A stretch of DNA of 64,000 nucleotides from Mucilaginibacter tolerans (lineage in GTDB: Bacteria; Bacteroidota; Bacteroidia; Sphingobacteriales; Sphingobacteriaceae). Each line of letters opens with the position of its first letter. Position 1 is the first letter of the stretch. The DNA lies in assembly GCF_030519375.1 (NCBI RefSeq), contig NZ_JAUMKB010000005.1, forward strand, positions 282,016 to 346,015, given 5' to 3'. The notes below the pieces were generated by a model that saw only the letters and a program-made list of their open reading frames with translations, was not told the DNA's origin and searched no databases. Positions 54,097 to 63,925 of the stretch are shown here, piece by piece. The position numbers and the translations under genes were made by a program.

Positions 54097-55098
54097 ATGA
54101 ACATCGCATTGCATCATTTTCGGTTAGTTGATACGATTTCGAAGGAGGGAACACTAACCAAAGCCGCTAAAACACTGCACCTTACGCAATCCGCATTGAG
54201 TCATCAGCTAAGGGAATTGGAACGTGAACTCGATGTACAAATATTCGACCGGCAAGGGAAAAGGTTACATTTATCTGACCAGGGATATCGTTTTCTGCGG
54301 ACGTCCGAAAAAATATTAGCTGAAATTAAATCGCTTGAGGAGGATATTACCAACTATAAAATGGGCCGCACAGGCAAGCTCTCTATCAGCATGCAATGTT
54401 ATACCGCTTACCACTGGCTACCGGGCATCATTAAATATTATAAAAAGCGCTGGCCGGATATCAATATTCAAATATTGTCTGAGGCCACCCGTCGCCCATT
54501 AGAATATTTAATGAATGGTGATCTGGACATTGGTATCATCCGTACACAAATGGTAAATACACGCATTCGTTACGAACCTATTTTTGAAGATCAATTGATG
54601 GCCGTGGTTGCCAAAGATCACCCTTTGGCAAAAAAAGATGTGATAGAGATATGTGATTTTCAGGACCAGGAGTTGATTCTCCCTCTATACGACCCATCAT
54701 ACCAGGATACCCCGGTAATTGAATCATTGATCGAAGCGCAGCATGTAAAACCCAAAACCCTGCACCGCATACATTATACAGATGCAACCATCGAGATGGT
54801 AAATGCTGGATTGGGAATTACTGTAATGGCCGACTGGATTGTTGAGCCCTACCTGAAGGACAGGAATATCGTAGTAAAGCCATTGCATCACAGTATAGCC
54901 AAACGTGCATGGTTTGCGGCAACATGTAAACAAACACCGGCTATTCAAAATTTTCTGGAATGTTTAAAGATGTATTTTGCAGGTGTTGATCTGAACACAG
55001 ACGAACCGATGTTACAGGGATATCCCGGAACAATGCAGGCGGCTGCTCCTCTTGCGAAATACAGCACAATGCAGGATATTAAGAATTATCAATACTGA
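54097..55098 (+). CDS. LysR-family transcriptional regulator
   Basis: About 333 residues from the ATG at 54097 (MNIALHHFRLVDTISKEGTLTKAAKTL). The N-terminal winged HTH (AAKTLHLTQSALSHQLRELERELDVQIFDRQGKRL) is followed by the two-lobed effector-binding domain (about residues 95-300), including TGKLSISMQCYTAYHWLPGI. It is divergent from the RND efflux operon, so it probably regulates it. Its stop TGA (55096-55098) overlaps the ATG of the next gene (TGATG), so GH8 translation is coupled to the regulator. Confidence 0.93.
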   Translation: MNIALHHFRLVDTISKEGTLTKAAKTLHLTQSALSHQLRELERELDVQIFDRQGKRLHLSDQGYRFLRTSEKILAEIKSLEEDITNYKMGRTGKLSISMQCYTAYHWLPGIIKYYKKRWPDINIQILSEATRRPLEYLMNGDLDIGIIRTQMVNTRIRYEPIFEDQLMAVVAKDHPLAKKDVIEICDFQDQELILPLYDPSYQDTPVIESLIEAQHVKPKTLHRIHYTDATIEMVNAGLGITVMADWIVEPYLKDRNIVVKPLHHSIAKRAWFAATCKQTPAIQNFLECLKMYFAGVDLNTDEPMLQGYPGTMQAAAPLAKYSTMQDIKNYQY

Positions 55099-56312
55099 TG
55101 CATTTCAAGTATATCTGGACTATTATCTTTCTATGTCTAAGTATAGATCTGTATTGCCAGGTTCCAAACAGACCCTTTCCGCAACACACAACTTATACAA
55201 AAGGCAGCATCAAGCCCAACCATATTTCGCAGGAACACCTGGATAAGCTAACGTTGAGCTTTTATGAACAGTGGAAGGATCGATATATCAGGGCGGGTTG
55301 TCATCCGCGCGAATATTTTGTTTGGTTTGAGCGTAAAGGTGACAAGCAATGCGTGTCCGAAGGCCAGGGTTATGGTATGATCATTACTGTTTTGATGGCC
55401 GGGGCGGATCGATCGGCAAAAACAACTTATAATGGCCTCTATCAATATTATAAAAACCATCCGGCAAACCACTCCAATCTGATGGCCTGGGCCCAAACCA
55501 AAGGCTGCCACGACCTGGATAAGAGCACAGCCACTGATGGCGACATGGATATCGCCTATTCCCTCCTAATGGCCGACAAACAATGGGGTAGCACAGGCAA
55601 AATCAATTATCTGAAGGAAGCACAGAAAATGATCGCATCTATTATGCATTATGAGATTAATCCACACACCTACTCTATTTTAATAAGTGATGCAATAGAA
55701 TACGACAGCAAAGATTATTACGATACCCGTACATCGGATTTTATGCCTGCAAACTTTAAGGCTTTTGAAAATGCTACGCACGATGTAAGGTGGAAGAAAG
55801 TAATAGACAATAGCTATAAGCTGTTCAGCTATATGCAGGATACGTACAGTCCGGATGCTGGATTGGTGCCTGACTTTATTCGTCACATCAATAAAAAAGC
55901 GGCACCTGCTCAACCAAATTATTTGGAATCCCCTTATGATGGTACTTACAATTATAATGCCTGTCGTGTCCCATGGCGCATAGCAACAGATTATCTTCTT
56001 ACAGGCGAGAAACGTGCAAAGAAATTCAATAACCGGATTAATAAATGGATACGCGAAACCACCCAAAATAAACCAGATAACCTCTCAGCAGGATATACCC
56101 TCGCAGGTAATGACATCAAACACCGCTATTTTGAAGCTCTAAGTTTTATCGGCCCGTTTGCCGTTTCTTCTATGACCGATAAGAAAAATCAGCAATGGCT
56201 AAACGATACCTGGGATTACCTTGTGAATTTCAAACTGAAGGATTACGATTATTATGATAACAGCATCAAGCTATTAAATATGATCATCCTATCGGGAAAT
56301 TACTGGCAGTAA
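55098..56312 (+). CDS. Exported GH8 glycoside hydrolase (endoglucanase/chitosanase-type)
   Basis: A 404-residue secreted enzyme with a signal peptide (WTIIFLCLSIDLYCQ). GH8 motifs are SEGQGYGMIITVLMAG with catalytic Glu88 and ATDGDMDIAYSLLMA with Asp147 and Asp149. The (alpha/alpha)6 barrel continues to NACRVPWRIATDYLL. GH8 enzymes cut beta-1,4 bonds in cellulose, chitosan, xylan or lichenan. Which one cannot be told from sequence. The start codon overlaps the LysR stop by one base, which is an unusual partner for a polysaccharidase. The next gene is on the opposite strand. Confidence 0.93.
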   Translation: MHFKYIWTIIFLCLSIDLYCQVPNRPFPQHTTYTKGSIKPNHISQEHLDKLTLSFYEQWKDRYIRAGCHPREYFVWFERKGDKQCVSEGQGYGMIITVLMAGADRSAKTTYNGLYQYYKNHPANHSNLMAWAQTKGCHDLDKSTATDGDMDIAYSLLMADKQWGSTGKINYLKEAQKMIASIMHYEINPHTYSILISDAIEYDSKDYYDTRTSDFMPANFKAFENATHDVRWKKVIDNSYKLFSYMQDTYSPDAGLVPDFIRHINKKAAPAQPNYLESPYDGTYNYNACRVPWRIATDYLLTGEKRAKKFNNRINKWIRETTQNKPDNLSAGYTLAGNDIKHRYFEALSFIGPFAVSSMTDKKNQQWLNDTWDYLVNFKLKDYDYYDNSIKLLNMIILSGNYWQ

Positions 56313-56352
56313 ACTTCAAGCTAAAAGGCCAAAGCGGAAAGCTATTATTAAC

Positions 56353-57639
56353 TTAATCAATCAACTTTTTAGCTGTTTCCAATCCACTGGTCAGCGCTGC
56401 TTCCACCGTACCCATCGCGGGGCCATCGTACAGATATTCTCCGGCAAAATAGATGGTATGATCTATCGGTGTGTTTAATACTTTCCGGGCTTCAGCTGAC
56501 TCCAATGTATCATAAGCATAGGAGCCTAAAGTAAAAGGATCGGTTGTCCAGTTAACTACGTGCGAGGCTACCAGGTTATTTTTTAATTTATTTAACTCGA
56601 TGTTAAATATATTGGATAAAGACTGCAACGCTTCTTTCAATAACTCACCACTACTCATATCCTTCTTCTTCGCAGCCGGAGGACCACCCAGCCAACCGGT
56701 AAGTAAAGTTGAAGACAACGGACGTTGTGTCCACCAGGTCGGTATCGCCTCTGCTGATAGGATAAAGCCCATATCACTCAAATCGACGCGGGTTACCGAT
56801 TGATCTTCCCAGAAAGCTGTTTTGAATTGTAGTAATACCTTCACTACCGCTCCAAAACCTATCCGGCTGATAGCTTGCCAACACATGCTAACAGAAGGGC
56901 TGACCGTTATCGCTGCTGTTTCTGACGCGTCGGCCTTTAAAACGCCTAATGGCAGGGCGATGATCAGCTGTTTTGCTTTAAAACTTTCTTTATTAGATGT
57001 AATCACTTCCACCTGCCCATGTGTCCAATGAATCTGTTTGGCTATGGTAGTCAAATAAAATCGAACTCCATTTTGTTCACTTGTATTAACCAGGTAATTA
57101 ATCATTCGCCCATAACCGTCCTTTACTCTGTGCTGTGTATCATCGTCCTCGCTTTGCCACTCTCTTCTCAAGGCGAATGCACTAGCGTTAAATGGATCAG
57201 CGGTATCATATCCTGAAACAAAACGGGTTACCCATGCTCTTAAGTTTGTATATTTTTCATCACCAAACTCTTGCAGCAAAAAATCACCGATATTAATATC
57301 CTTTTGAAGCTTATTGAGCTTCGCCATTAATAAATCCCAATGCTCAAATTGTTCAGCATTCTTTGAAAACTTACCATCACGACTGTGCCACATCTCACCC
57401 GATGCAGGTATTAAATCGATATTCGCCTCCTTAAGCAGCTGCATCGTTACAGGCAAATCACCATGAACAAACTCAGCACCCAACTCGGTATGCAGGTCAT
57501 CATTTAAAGTATACATTCGCCCACCCAAGCGCTCACGCGCTTCCAATATCGCCACCTGCTTTCCGGCTTTGGATAACGCATAAGCAGCCATTAAACCTGC
57601 TGCACCGGCGCCTATAATAATTACATCTGTGTTTTTCAT
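56353..57639 (-). CDS. FAD-dependent amine oxidase
   Basis: A 428-residue flavoprotein. The FAD-binding motif is DVIIIGAGAAGLMAAYALSKAG, followed by the LEARERLGGRMYT segment, and near the C-terminus IYFAGEYLYDGPAMGTVEAAL, which closes the FAD site. The middle region (about 100-300) is the substrate domain of monoamine oxidases. No signal peptide is visible. It may oxidise polyamines or other amines; substrate unknown. It follows a terminator of the GH2 gene and is on the same strand as it, with its own transcription likely. Confidence 0.92.
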   Translation of the reverse strand: MKNTDVIIIGAGAAGLMAAYALSKAGKQVAILEARERLGGRMYTLNDDLHTELGAEFVHGDLPVTMQLLKEANIDLIPASGEMWHSRDGKFSKNAEQFEHWDLLMAKLNKLQKDINIGDFLLQEFGDEKYTNLRAWVTRFVSGYDTADPFNASAFALRREWQSEDDDTQHRVKDGYGRMINYLVNTSEQNGVRFYLTTIAKQIHWTHGQVEVITSNKESFKAKQLIIALPLGVLKADASETAAITVSPSVSMCWQAISRIGFGAVVKVLLQFKTAFWEDQSVTRVDLSDMGFILSAEAIPTWWTQRPLSSTLLTGWLGGPPAAKKKDMSSGELLKEALQSLSNIFNIELNKLKNNLVASHVVNWTTDPFTLGSYAYDTLESAEARKVLNTPIDHTIYFAGEYLYDGPAMGTVEAALTSGLETAKKLID

Positions 57640-57685
57640 AATCGATGACGCAAATTAAAAGGATTTTGTCACAACAATAGTCACA

Positions 57686-57716
57686 AAAAGCAAAAGCCTC
57701 CCGTTACCGGAAGGCT
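57686..57716 (-). terminator. Terminator after the GH2 gene
   Basis: On the minus strand AGCCTTCCG pairs with CGGGAGGCT (one mismatch) around a short loop, followed by TTTTGCTTTTTG. It lies 27 bases past the GH2 stop codon. Confidence 0.75.
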
Positions 57717-57742
57717 ATGCTATAGAAGTGATTGTTGAGTGC

Positions 57743-60535
57743 TTATCTATTACTTACAGCTAATTTGATAGTTTGTTTTTCAACATTCCATCCCTCCAGC
57801 AAAACAGTGGGTTCCACACCGCCCAATTTGGCAACAGGTGCACTAACTGAAACGGTAATACTTTCTTTCGGAGCCAGCGTAAAATAATTACCCGTCCAAT
57901 AACTTGGCATTACTTCTTCTCCATTCTTTATCAGTTGAGGTCGAACAAAGAATGCCAGCTTTCCGGAGCTATTTGTAAACTGTAATGTCCATTTATTTTC
58001 GCTTCTGCCTTTTTCTGCCTTCAACACCCTGGTCTCAACTTGGGTGTTCCGCATACTATTCAGGGCCCTAAAATTATTCCCAGACGATAACCAGTAAACA
58101 TTATGAGAAACTACCTTACCTGTGCCGTTTTTCAGGTTCATTACCAAAAAGCATGCTTCTTTTATGTCCTTCAATATTTCTTTTAGTTTGATTGCTTCCT
58201 GTACACCTTCGCCAGCCAGTCCCAAGTGTTCTCCATGAGCCGATTTTAGCAATTTACTATCGACATTATAAATAGCGACCTCAGCACTCAGACTTCCAGT
58301 AGCATGATGCACACGGTTGATTACCGCCGCTGTTGAGTCATCCTGGTTAAACTGGATATGTACAGGTTCACAAGCGTTCTGCATTGCATAATAACCTGCG
58401 TTTGGCTCCAGGTACCAGTCATATATTTGCCAAACCACACTTGGCAATGCAGCATTCAGCTTCCAGAGCATCACACCACCCGTTTCCGTTAGTTTGTGAC
58501 CAGCTGCTTCAAAAATTCCCTGGTAGCCCACATAGTTCATTAGCTGCATCTTGTCTGAGAAGTTCACCATAGTGGTTGGCGTACCATAGCGTTTTGCCAT
58601 CTCTTCATAATATTTATCATACATAGCAGCACCTGTTGCTGCATCATGATATCCCCAGCTATTGTTAAGCGGGAAAGGTAGTTTTGGATCCCAGGTCAGA
58701 TTGGTGATCGTTTTGGCCAGTGTAGTATATGGCGGCTGTGATGGCAGGCCTGTTTCATCCTTAAATACCCAATCGTGTGCATCGTCAGCCAGCTTATAAT
58801 ATACTTTAGGATCTTTCCAGGCGTAAGGGCCACCGCTGTATACGCCCGAAGGCATATCATCCGGATAAGAACCTTTCCATCCTTCCGGCAACTTGGCAAA
58901 GCCTGATGAGCTTGGTATAAATGGCCTTGTACCGTCCATCGCTATAATGTTATCGCGCATCGCATCGTACAGCTCTTTACGGGCATGCCCCTCGTTTCCA
59001 CCAGTCCAGACTAATAAACTTGGGTGGTTTCGGATGCGATAAATAGTACTTTTTACATTTTCTATAAACACGTTTCCCTCCAGCGGCCAGTCGGGCGAAC
59101 CTTTGAACTCGCCCTGTGTATCACCCGTCACCCAAAAATCCGACCACACCATCATTCCGTACTTGTCGCAAGCGTTCCAAAAGGCATCAGGTGGAGTTAC
59201 GCCTCCACCCCAGATACGCACCAGGTTCACATTAGCATTGCGGCATAAATGGATCTCATAATCATAACGGGCAGAATCGCGGTTTACCATCATGTCAGGT
59301 ACCCAGGCTCCTCCATTCAAATGCACCCTTTTGCCATTTACAAAAAACTCACGGCGCACAAAACCATTTGCTGTCTTCGTCGCTTTTGAGCTAACCGTTC
59401 TTGCACCAAACAAGAAAGTAGTATCATCCTGTATACCCGACGCATCACTGTATTGTAAACGAATACGGTACAAGTTAGGGGCTCCATAACCATTTGGCCA
59501 CCATAAATGTGGTTGATGAATAGTTAACTGGCTTATCTTATCCGCATTCAAGCTTACTTCTGTTGTTGAATTTGATTTTACTTTTTCCTCCTGAGAGAAT
59601 TGTACATGTGCACCAACAAAATTTTCCGGCTTAATGCTAACCGTCAGTTTACCGGTCTTTGAGGAGTTTGTATTATTAGATAAAGTGAGGTTCAAGGATA
59701 GTTTTGCCGTATTCGTATCAGTTAGATTGGTTACCAGTTTGGGCCGACCGATAGTTACTGCTCCCGTAGTGCGTAAATAAACGGGCTGCCATATTCCCAT
59801 ATTCCGGTCACGTACCGGTGGCATCCAGTCCCAGCCTACTGAACATAACATGGTGACATTTTTACCAATATCACCTGTAGGGCCCCCATTTTCATAAAAT
59901 GGACCGAGAGCTTGTAACTGTTCTTTGGCAGGATAACCGGGATAATCAAGCGGGTATATTTTTACTGCAAGACCATTTTCAGCACCTGCAATAATTTCTT
60001 TGCTCACATCCAGATTATGTTCGGCAAACATCCCTGCCATTTGGGTCGAATCGGCAATTGGCTTACCATTCACCCAAACTGCAGCACGATAGTTTATGCC
60101 CTTGAAAATCAGCTGAAATCTTCGCCCTTTATCCGCAGCTGGTACTTTAAAGGTAGTCCGGTACCAGTATGGCCGCTTCCAGGGGTTTGGGGTATTAGGC
60201 AAAAAGCTATATTGCTCAAGATTATATTCTTTATTAAATTGATCAGAAGCATCCGGTATCAACATATTATTTAATCCCTGGTATGGGTCCGGATAGATAT
60301 GATTAGCCACAAGCCCGGTCAACACTGTCGACGGTACGCTAACCGGAAACCAGTAAATACCCGAATGATAATTGGGTTCAGACAGCTCCTTGCCATTCTC
60401 TTTTATAAGTGTCGACGATTGAAGATCAAAATTGATTAGTTTAACCTGCTTAATCGCTCCATTTTGCGCGAATAAGGCTGCGGGAAAGAGAAAACAAAGC
60501 AGCAGAAAAACTGATGAGTAAAAGAGCCTTTTCAT
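57743..60535 (-). CDS. Exported GH2 enzyme, exo-beta-glucosaminidase/beta-mannosidase type
   Basis: A 930-residue secreted enzyme with a signal peptide (MKRLFYSSVFLLLCFLFPAALFA). The N-terminal sugar-binding beta domain (about 35-230, with FKGINYRAAVWVNGKPIADS) is followed by an immunoglobulin-like domain, the TIM barrel and further beta domains. The acid/base Glu515 is in WTGGNEGHARK, and the loop VNLVRIWGGGVTPPDAFWNACDK is typical. The region GVMLWKLNAALPSVVWQIYDWYLEPNAGYYA with EPVHIQ resembles exo-beta-D-glucosaminidase and endo-beta-mannosidase branches of GH2. Substrate is therefore chitosan oligosaccharide or mannoside; not decided. It is upstream of the amine oxidase and downstream of the FG-GAP genes. 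Confidence 0.88.
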   Translation of the reverse strand: MKRLFYSSVFLLLCFLFPAALFAQNGAIKQVKLINFDLQSSTLIKENGKELSEPNYHSGIYWFPVSVPSTVLTGLVANHIYPDPYQGLNNMLIPDASDQFNKEYNLEQYSFLPNTPNPWKRPYWYRTTFKVPAADKGRRFQLIFKGINYRAAVWVNGKPIADSTQMAGMFAEHNLDVSKEIIAGAENGLAVKIYPLDYPGYPAKEQLQALGPFYENGGPTGDIGKNVTMLCSVGWDWMPPVRDRNMGIWQPVYLRTTGAVTIGRPKLVTNLTDTNTAKLSLNLTLSNNTNSSKTGKLTVSIKPENFVGAHVQFSQEEKVKSNSTTEVSLNADKISQLTIHQPHLWWPNGYGAPNLYRIRLQYSDASGIQDDTTFLFGARTVSSKATKTANGFVRREFFVNGKRVHLNGGAWVPDMMVNRDSARYDYEIHLCRNANVNLVRIWGGGVTPPDAFWNACDKYGMMVWSDFWVTGDTQGEFKGSPDWPLEGNVFIENVKSTIYRIRNHPSLLVWTGGNEGHARKELYDAMRDNIIAMDGTRPFIPSSSGFAKLPEGWKGSYPDDMPSGVYSGGPYAWKDPKVYYKLADDAHDWVFKDETGLPSQPPYTTLAKTITNLTWDPKLPFPLNNSWGYHDAATGAAMYDKYYEEMAKRYGTPTTMVNFSDKMQLMNYVGYQGIFEAAGHKLTETGGVMLWKLNAALPSVVWQIYDWYLEPNAGYYAMQNACEPVHIQFNQDDSTAAVINRVHHATGSLSAEVAIYNVDSKLLKSAHGEHLGLAGEGVQEAIKLKEILKDIKEACFLVMNLKNGTGKVVSHNVYWLSSGNNFRALNSMRNTQVETRVLKAEKGRSENKWTLQFTNSSGKLAFFVRPQLIKNGEEVMPSYWTGNYFTLAPKESITVSVSAPVAKLGGVEPTVLLEGWNVEKQTIKLAVSNR

Positions 60536-60635
60536 TCCTACAAATAGCGTTCGTAAAACTACTTAACAATACCGCGAAGGTGTTGCACTAATTTAGCTTT
60601 TTATCATATTATTTTTAATGAGATGGCCCTTTATA

Positions 60636-62183
60636 TTATTTCTTAGGAGAATTATTCTTTAAAACAATCACAGGCAAATGCTGATCCCATTGAGGTTTAA
60701 AACCCTTTTGATTCACCAGGCCCCTTCCACGTGTTGAAAAATTACCAAGAATGATATCCTGGTTACCATCCCCGTCAATATCCCCTATTTCCATCGTCAA
60801 CCAGCGGCCATACTGATCAATTGGTATTTCATGAGCCGTAAACTGATTAGCCCTTGTTTGTTCAAGATAAGTGAAGCCTGCCGCCGGGTGAAACTTAAAA
60901 TCAGCAAAAAATGCTATAGTTGCAATATCCAGGTCGCCATCATGATCAAAATCGGCAGCAATGGCCTTGGTACAGCCGTCGATATGATAAAAGTAAGTTT
61001 GCTTAAATTTCCAGTCACCCCGATTTGTAAAAATATAAACGCCGTGATATGGCTTCAGCACCTTCGAAAAATCGCTGTTATCTCCGCAAGTGTATAATAT
61101 ATCAGGTTTGCCATCATGATTAAAATCAACCAGCTGAAAACTACTTGAACCATACACAGCAGGAAAGTGCAGCAGGTTTTTCGTAATAAAACCACCCTTG
61201 TGGTCATTCAGGAACATCCATATCCCTTCATCGGCTTGTGCAAACAAACACATCACATCGGGCCAGCCATCATTGTCAAAATCACCGGTGGCTAATTGCT
61301 CGCCGCCCGGTACCTCTCTTATAACTGTTTTCTTAAAAGAATGATCGGGCCTTTGTTGCAATAAGAACAGCCCGCCGCGTTCGTGCCCAAACCCGCACAC
61401 CACATAATCTGTTAAACCATCTTTATTAAAATCAGCAGCAACTGTTTGTACGGCCCTGGGAAGGCTATCCGCAAATATCTTCTGCTCTTTATTTTTAGCA
61501 TTCAGGCTGACCTGTACCACTTGTCCTTTTTCAATATCCAGCGGTGGCAGCACCCCAATGCAGGTTAATATGGCATTATTGGTATTCGCCGGAAAGATGG
61601 ATCCTGTAACTGATGAAGGCATCTTCCGGATCAACTTAGACTTTAGGTCTTTATCCCATTGATAAAAGCCACCGGCCGCATCGCCGCTGTAGAACTGGTG
61701 ATCGCTATGATCGAATGCCAAAAGGGTGGTCATTGCAACCAGTGCTTTTGGGTCTTCCACGGGTTTAACCAAACTAAATAATGACCAATCCTTTAATGCG
61801 GGAGTAGCAGGTTTAGGAATAACTAAGTTAACCGGTGCGCTCTTTTGATAATAGGATACAATTTTCTGCCATTCTACAATATTCAACACTGATTTACGAT
61901 CGGCAAAGTATTGCCCCATGTAATTGTTTATATACAGTCGCTTTGCCATAGCCGGCAAAACACCTCTTACCCAGCTGGCGCTGTCAATTAGCGAAGGATC
62001 GGGTAACTGATGACAGCTAACACAGTATTTCTTCGCCAGTTCTTTACCGTCAGCCATATCCTGTCTGAGTCTGCTTTCGGGTGTATTTTCATTACAACTA
62101 TAAGCAATAAAAATTAGCGTCGTGACAGCACATACGATTAGAACACAAACCTGAATTGAAGAAAGTCTAAATTTTGTGAACAT
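60636..62183 (-). CDS. Lipoprotein with cytochrome c motif and FG-GAP/VCBS repeats
   Basis: A 515-residue protein with a lipoprotein signal (VTTLIFIAYSC). A single heme c site CVSCH (about residues 54-58) is followed 21 residues later by Met in VLPAM, a plausible axial ligand. From about residue 160 there are at least five Asp-rich FG-GAP/VCBS repeats (FNKDGLTD, FDNDGWPD, FNHDGKPD, FDHDGDLD, IDGDGNQD), expected to form a calcium-binding beta-propeller. This mono-heme cytochrome fused to a propeller suggests electron transfer or substrate binding at the outer membrane; role unknown. It is paralogous to the next upstream gene. Confidence 0.88.
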   Translation of the reverse strand: MFTKFRLSSIQVCVLIVCAVTTLIFIAYSCNENTPESRLRQDMADGKELAKKYCVSCHQLPDPSLIDSASWVRGVLPAMAKRLYINNYMGQYFADRKSVLNIVEWQKIVSYYQKSAPVNLVIPKPATPALKDWSLFSLVKPVEDPKALVAMTTLLAFDHSDHQFYSGDAAGGFYQWDKDLKSKLIRKMPSSVTGSIFPANTNNAILTCIGVLPPLDIEKGQVVQVSLNAKNKEQKIFADSLPRAVQTVAADFNKDGLTDYVVCGFGHERGGLFLLQQRPDHSFKKTVIREVPGGEQLATGDFDNDGWPDVMCLFAQADEGIWMFLNDHKGGFITKNLLHFPAVYGSSSFQLVDFNHDGKPDILYTCGDNSDFSKVLKPYHGVYIFTNRGDWKFKQTYFYHIDGCTKAIAADFDHDGDLDIATIAFFADFKFHPAAGFTYLEQTRANQFTAHEIPIDQYGRWLTMEIGDIDGDGNQDIILGNFSTRGRGLVNQKGFKPQWDQHLPVIVLKNNSPKK

Positions 62184-62351
62184 TTAGTTTAAGTCCTTGT
62201 GATGGCTGCGCAGACATAGCTATGTGTTTAAACGGCGCTGCTGCTTTGCTATTTTGCCTGCACATTGTAATAATCCCGATACGTAAAAACATATTCAGCA
62301 TAATCCATTGATTATCCTCACATACACTTTTTAATTAAGAATTTTTATATT

Positions 62352-63908
62352 CTATTTTTTATGATTCTCCAATATTATTATTGGTAGCTTCATATTCCAG
62401 TAAGGTTTAAGGTTTGGGCCTACCACCAATCCCGTTGCATAATTCCCCAATACGATATCAGGCCTTCCGTTCGGCTTACTAATAGTATCTATGCCTAGCC
62501 ATCTGCCATATTTGTTTACGGGTATTGCATGTGGTTTAAAACTCATTGCTTTATCCTGTTCAAAATAAATAAACCCTTCATTCGGTTTATGGGCCAGATC
62601 AGCAAACAAAGCTGTTGTTGCAATATCAATATCACCATCACCATCAAAATCCGTCGCAATAGCTTTTGTACAGCCATTTATTGGGTAAAAGTAGCTTTGT
62701 TTAAAATTCCAATCACCCTGATTTATAAAAATATATAACCCGTGATAAGGCTTGAAAACGCGTGAATCGTGAAAGTTATAACCACAAGTATAAATCAGGT
62801 CCAGCTTGCCATCGTGGTTCATATCAACCAACTGAAAGCTGGTTGATCCGTATACAGGTGGAAAATGAAGCAGATTTTTTTCTGTAAACCCGCCTTTCCG
62901 ATCATTCAGGAATAACCACAGGCCTTCATCGCCTGTTCCAAATAATATCATTAAATCAGGCCAACCGTCGTTATTAAAATCGCCCACCCTCGCCTGTACA
63001 GAGCCTGCTTTTTTGATTATCGTGCTTTGTGTATATGAATGATCTGATTTTTGGCTCAGCAGGTAAACTCCCCCCGATTTATTCCCCTGGGCACAAATTA
63101 CCAAATCAGTTTGACCATCTTTATTAAAGTCTCCCTCCACTGTTTGCACCGGGCGGTAAACTTCACTGGCTATTACTTTTGGCGCTGTAATTTCGGTTTT
63201 ATCATTAAGGGGCACACTTACCACTTTCCCATTTGGAAAATCCATTGGTGCAAACTCCCCTACACACGCAACCCTGGCTGCATCTACGCCTTTTTCATCC
63301 TTTATAAAATTAATATCAACCCCAGGCGAAGGAAGCTGACCAACACTTCTCACGTTCAAATCTTTATCCCATTCATATAGTTTAGTTGTCACTACATCAC
63401 TACTATATATTTTATGGGTTGACTGATTTACTGCAACCATTGTGGTAAAACTTACGCGATTAGCCTCTTTAGGCTTTTTTAAAGTGAAGCCGGCCCAATC
63501 ATTGATCAACGGAGTCGGTGGCACTGAAACCGGCATAGAGTCGGGAGCCACTTTTTGATAATAATCATGAATTATTTGCAAATTAGTCAACGAAATCCCT
63601 CCGGTGTCTGTTGGTTTCTTATAAAAGGATGTTCCGTAAACTGAGACCTTAAGGTAATGTGCCATACCGGGAAGTGTATGGAACTGCCACACATCCTTGG
63701 TTAGCGCATTTGCGGGAACCTTCGTGTGGCATTTTGTACAGTACATCGCCACCAGTTTTTTTCCGTCGGCAACGGTATCTCCGGTTGGAGTAAAAGTATC
63801 TGTGGTTTTAGTAGTGTTAGTGCACCCATTGAATAATATGGTTCCTGAGATCAAAAAAACAAATAGTAACAGATATATGGAATAGAGAGTGACTTTGGTT
63901 AATCTCAT
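62352..63908 (-). CDS. Paralogous lipoprotein with cytochrome c motif and FG-GAP/VCBS repeats
   Basis: A 518-residue protein of the same architecture: lipoprotein signal (ISGTILFNGC), heme c site CTKCH, Met in TLPGM again 21 residues later, then FG-GAP repeats (FNKDGQTD, FNNDGWPD, MNHDGKLD, FDGDGDID). Segments such as VYGSTSFQLVDMNHDGK and NGCTKAIATDFDGDGDID are very close to the downstream copy, so the pair arose by tandem duplication. The final repeat has lost its acidic calcium ligands (SKPNGRPDIVLG). The 168-base gap between the two genes holds no recognised element. Confidence 0.88.
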   Translation of the reverse strand: MRLTKVTLYSIYLLLFVFLISGTILFNGCTNTTKTTDTFTPTGDTVADGKKLVAMYCTKCHTKVPANALTKDVWQFHTLPGMAHYLKVSVYGTSFYKKPTDTGGISLTNLQIIHDYYQKVAPDSMPVSVPPTPLINDWAGFTLKKPKEANRVSFTTMVAVNQSTHKIYSSDVVTTKLYEWDKDLNVRSVGQLPSPGVDINFIKDEKGVDAARVACVGEFAPMDFPNGKVVSVPLNDKTEITAPKVIASEVYRPVQTVEGDFNKDGQTDLVICAQGNKSGGVYLLSQKSDHSYTQSTIIKKAGSVQARVGDFNNDGWPDLMILFGTGDEGLWLFLNDRKGGFTEKNLLHFPPVYGSTSFQLVDMNHDGKLDLIYTCGYNFHDSRVFKPYHGLYIFINQGDWNFKQSYFYPINGCTKAIATDFDGDGDIDIATTALFADLAHKPNEGFIYFEQDKAMSFKPHAIPVNKYGRWLGIDTISKPNGRPDIVLGNYATGLVVGPNLKPYWNMKLPIIILENHKK

Positions 63909-63925
63909 AATTAATGTATAAAGTA

